A stretch of DNA of 64,000 nucleotides from the NCBI RefSeq assembly GCF_963678635.1, contig NC_087069.1, forward strand, positions 18,574,660 to 18,638,659. Reading direction: 5' to 3'. Below, one piece after another: positions 60,741-64,000 of this stretch (within the stretch, counting starts at the first letter, position 1; each line of letters begins with the position of its first letter). Position numbers and translations under genes: made by a program. The stretch is from Symsagittifera roscoffensis. Its lineage: Eukaryota; Xenacoelomorpha; Acoela; Convolutidae. The notes under the pieces were generated by a model, which saw only the letters and a list, made by a program, of their open reading frames with translations, had not been told where the DNA came from and searched no databases.

Positions 60741-62252
60741 GTTAGATTTTTGAAACGAGAAGTACTTTTGGATGAAGAATCACTAACACATTTTTGCATA
60801 TCTTCAACCTACAAACAATCAAGCAAAAAGTTATAAGCTAAGATGACCTCATAACTATTTTTTAGGCTATACGCAAAAGATACTTACATGTAGTACACTT
60901 GCACCATCAAGCAACAATCTGGATTGCGTTTACAATAATAAAAAAATGTTTCCAGATTATAAGCCCAAACTCATTGCATTTTATAAACAAAAATAGCTAT
61001 TTAATTGAAAAAGAAACAAAGTCTGTAAGATCACCATGAGGCAAAGATGTTCAATCAGATGTATCTGATGACAATTTTTTTTAAAGTTTTATGTAAGAAT
61101 AAATGTCACTAATCTCTCATATGTTTTAACTTCAAACGATCGAACATCAAATTATAACTTGAAACAACCTAAAAACGAAACATTTTCGAGTATATATAGA
61201 AAATACTTTTCTATACCTCTATAAACTTCTCGTGATTGCTATGGAAATCAAATGCCGATTAACGACTGGACCACAAAAACGATTGTTTGCTTAGCAATAT
61301 AAATTCTTTGTAGAAAATTTACAAAATTTTGTGCACAAAATTTACTAAATGAAATAAGGCAACTGAGGCAACTGAGGCAACTGAAAACTTCTGAGCTTCT
61401 GTAGCTAAAATCATAATGAACTTTTGAAAAAGTGGTATTTATCTAGACGCACGGTTTTGTTTTTGACAGTGCTTCATTATTTAGCTATCAAAAGTAAAGG
61501 CTATAATAGAACGCTTTCGATTATTAACTGACGAGAATTTACTGATTATATGAAGCTAGAAGTTGATTTAAAAATTAAATGCTCCGTCCAATAGTAAACA
61601 TCATGGGTGATGGCAACAAAAATGGAGTCATTCAATTTTCATTCTTTATCCGGGGTGCACTTAGAATGGTGGGCGGGGAGTTAAGAAACCAAAAAAGGCA
61701 TAGAAGACGAAACAGTCTACTGCATTTTACAAGACTGTTCGTTTCAGGTGTCGAGAAGGTAAAACTGTCGTCGAGCAATTGTTAATTCCGAGATAATTAT
61801 ACAGTAACTTAATCTTGCAAAGTTAGCATCAAGAGTGGTTAGAAACAATATCCAAGGGTGACAGACAGATCCAAGGACAAACACCTGCTAATCAATTAGT
61901 CTAGCACCAATAGTGAACATTTGATTGACAGCTTTGGAAATGAACTAAATTACTCAATACGACACTTCTCCTTCGATAATGAAAACTTTAGTTAAGTAGA
62001 ATAATTTCGCAGGTTTACTTTAATGACTGAAATAGATGGTTAGAAAAATAGATGGTTGATTGATTGCAGATAGTTGAAAAGAATTACTAGCTCCATGTTA
62101 CAGTATACAACTCAGACTTTATAATAACGACTTTTTGTTAATAACTAAAGGATCACTGATAGTGATAACGATTGAGTTTTAAGCCAGTAGTGACTCACCC
62201 TCTCCCTGGGTTAGAACAGTTTAACAAAGTTTGAAGTTAAAGGATTCGACGA
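60741..62252. other. 3' non-coding DNA (intron 43), possible LTR at its end
   Basis: AT-rich. GGCAACTGAGGCAACTGA forms a small tandem at about 61365. If the element at 62253-64000 is an LTR retroelement, its 3' LTR should occupy the last few hundred bases (ending at 62255), but I cannot locate the other LTR border. Confidence 0.45.
61579..61680 (+). other. EF-hand-like open frame fragment
   Basis: The frame reads IVNIMGDGNKNGVIQFSFF. This resembles an EF-hand loop (D-x-N-x-N-G-x-I-x-F) of the calcineurin-B kind, with Gly at the first ligand position. No splice-consistent neighbours were found. It may be chance or a gene relic. Confidence 0.2.
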
Positions 62253-64000
62253 TCAATTTTTCCCTTCCTTGTTCTGATTGATAAAGTCGATCATTACGCC
62301 CCCCATTTTGGTGACCGCCGTTCTTTTCCGCCCACTTCTTCTAGACGTTGTGGATGATGTCTCGTCTTGGCTGTCCCCCTGGCTACTGTAAGAGACCAGC
62401 CGAGCTTTCCTGGATGAGGCTCCCTTTTTCTTGCCGGTGGTTTTCGGGTTTGCTGGGTCTTGCACCCCTGGATTCTCCGTTGCTTGCACCCCTGGATTTG
62501 GAGCATCCAACTCGCCGCCTAGTGCCGGAATGGTGTCCTGGTCGGTTTCAGCTTCAGCCTCTGGTATTGCTGTTGCTGAGCGTTCTACTTGTGCTTCCGG
62601 AGTGGTCGTTACTTGTTGTGGAGTACGTTTTACCGAGATAATCGGTAGATCCTCACTGTCCTCCGATTCAGAGTAATTTTCTTCGAATCGGCGCCCGGTC
62701 CTCTTTCGATTCTTTTCCGCAGTCCGCTTGGTCCATCGTTCCTTCACGTCGCGCGGGGTTGGCGGTGGTAGTGTTGTTTGAGTAGCCCGTTTGTTCGCTT
62801 CGATCACTGGTACCGGTGGTACGGATTTGGCTGCGGTTCTTGATTTTTTCTTCGGTATGGGTTTCGTGGCCACTCCCGATTTCCTAAGCACAACTCCATT
62901 ATCTAACGTCAGTGTATGTGCACTCTCAGATCTATTTTTAGAATGAACTGGTCTATACCTTTTTAAGTTTTTGTTTCCAGTGCGCTGAAACAATGATCCG
63001 GATGGTCCCGGTTGTCCTGCGGGATTTGAGCTTTTGCGTATTGACGGTTCGTCGTCCTGATTCCCAGCTTGATCCACAGTAAGGCGTCGTGCATGAGTTC
63101 TGTTTTTAATGTCATAGTCGAGATCTGATCGTACACCCCAGTTTGTGTCGGCTGGATGGGGCATATCTTGCACACTAGGATCGTCGTTATCTAAACAAGC
63201 ATTTTTCGTTTTTAGTACCCGTGACCAATCCAGATTCTGCAACGATGGTTTTTTAGTAAGATTCCGTAAAACGGTGTTTGCTTCTCTACCATGATGAGCT
63301 TCAAAAGGCGAAATTCTAAGTGTTGAGTTTTTTGAGAATCTGAGAGCACCAAGGGCCCGTTCGACCATTTTCTCCAAGGGTTCAGGATTTTTTTCGTGAG
63401 CGAAAGTAAGGATTGAATTCTTAAGACTTCCAATAGTACGCTCGACACACCCGGTTGCCCGATGGTCGTTTACAGGTGATTTAATGATTTCAATGCCTTC
63501 CCCATTACAAAAAGCTTTGACCGCATTTGACATGAAATTAGTTCCCTGATCGATATGGATTTTCCGTGGCACCCCGTGGTTTGATATATAACTCTTCAAG
63601 AATTTCAATATTTTGTCCGAACGATTATTTCTACAGATCATTGCCGATGGCCAACGAGAGAACCGGTCGACCGCTACGAGCACATATTTAGAGGATTCAT
63701 TTAAGTAATTAATGGGGCCCCAAAAATCTAATTGGACAGATTCATTCGGTTCTTTTGGTTCTGGTACAGATCCCAGTTGATTTTTACTTATTAGCGTCTT
63801 TAAGTTCTTACCGGCGGCAGTATATTCAGGGCACCCCTCGGCAATGGAGGCTATTGAGCGGTAGATATAGGGATACCAGACGTCCTTTGCGGCATCGAAC
63901 ATATTTGACTTCCCGTGATGGTACGCGTGTATTCTGTTATTGATTGCTGACTGGAGGTTAATTGGGATTGCTAATTTATCGTCCATCCAAACTACATTTT
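62253..64000 (-). mobile_element. LTR-retroelement pol fragment: integrase, 5' cut by window edge
   Basis: A 577-codon open frame that is still open at the window edge. It begins with the integrase zinc-binding region: His pair in HAYHHG and a Cys in EGCPEY, but the last Cys of the HHCC set is Tyr. The catalytic core follows with all three acidic residues: Asp in LDFWGP, Asp in HIDQGTNF and Glu in GCVERT, the last two separated by exactly 35 residues (DD35E). The type is Ty3/Gypsy-like. Residues about 300-577 are a charged, Pro/Ser/Thr-rich tail with basic patches (KKKSR, KRTGRR), longer than usual. It is probably a relic or a recently active copy; the frame has no stops. It is inserted antisense to spectrin. 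Confidence 0.88.
62257..62270 (-). promoter_or_regulatory. Candidate polypurine tract
   Basis: AAGGAAGGGAAAAA on the minus strand overlaps the last codons of the integrase frame and is followed by TTGATCG. A polypurine tract directly before TG is how the 3' LTR of such elements begins, so the stop codon TGA may be the first bases of the LTR. This is inference only. Confidence 0.45.

Larger units (their letters stand above)
57931..60541 (+). other. Spectrin intron 42
   Basis: The intron holds a 15-bp tandem (AAATTTATCAAAAAG, 58170-58240), a family II 5' part (58250-58490), a family III repeat (about 58755-59340) and a foldback element (60022-60436). No gene in 59340-60010. Confidence 0.6.

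Noticed and set aside
6836..60740. Calling the gene beta- or beta-heavy spectrin
   Set aside because: SH3 after nine repeats, the N-terminal partial helix and the FNSWFENSEEDL/NPYTWFT motifs are those of alpha-spectrin. No CH or PH domain is present.

Overview
The window is a piece of an animal (invertebrate metazoan) nuclear genome. The evidence is a gene with many small, phase-matched, spliced exons encoding a diverged alpha-spectrin, long AT-rich introns, a tRNA-derived SINE, hAT-type MITEs and a Ty3/Gypsy-like integrase. I cannot name the phylum from sequence alone.

Layout. 1-6835: gene-free upstream DNA with a truncated hAT MITE, a hairpin-ended dispersed repeat and an almost perfect 1.78 kb tandem duplication (3003-6555). 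6836-60740 (+): one alpha-spectrin gene. I place 43 coding exons by splice sites, reading phase and collinearity with the family: the partial N-terminal repeat used for tetramerisation, nine spectrin repeats, a degenerate SH3 domain, and the remaining repeats up to the last one before the EF-hands. The C-terminal EF-hand exons are not in the window. A 200-N assembly gap (42900-43099) hides part of the middle.

The 13.4 kb intron 13 (18584-31938) carries two intronless armadillo-repeat genes on the opposite strand (21111-22142 and 22703-23647). It also holds a partial tandem duplication that creates a truncated second copy of the latter, and a stack of repeats. Inside the duplication is a small foldback transposon (27581-28498). 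Its terminal inverted repeats are unit-for-unit matched arrays of a 15-bp motif, it is flanked by an 8-9 bp target duplication, and it encodes a FLYWCH zinc finger. At least three other foldback elements with unrelated subrepeats but the same architecture lie in other introns (19333, 54524, 60022). They are the best candidate here for an undescribed mobile-element group.

The right end (62253-64000, minus) is the integrase end of an LTR-type retroelement, cut by the window edge, probably inserted in a 3' intron of the spectrin gene. No CRISPR array, operon, rRNA or intact tRNA gene was seen. Spectrin and the nested genes are transcribed convergently through the same intron. Nothing in the sequence links their functions.
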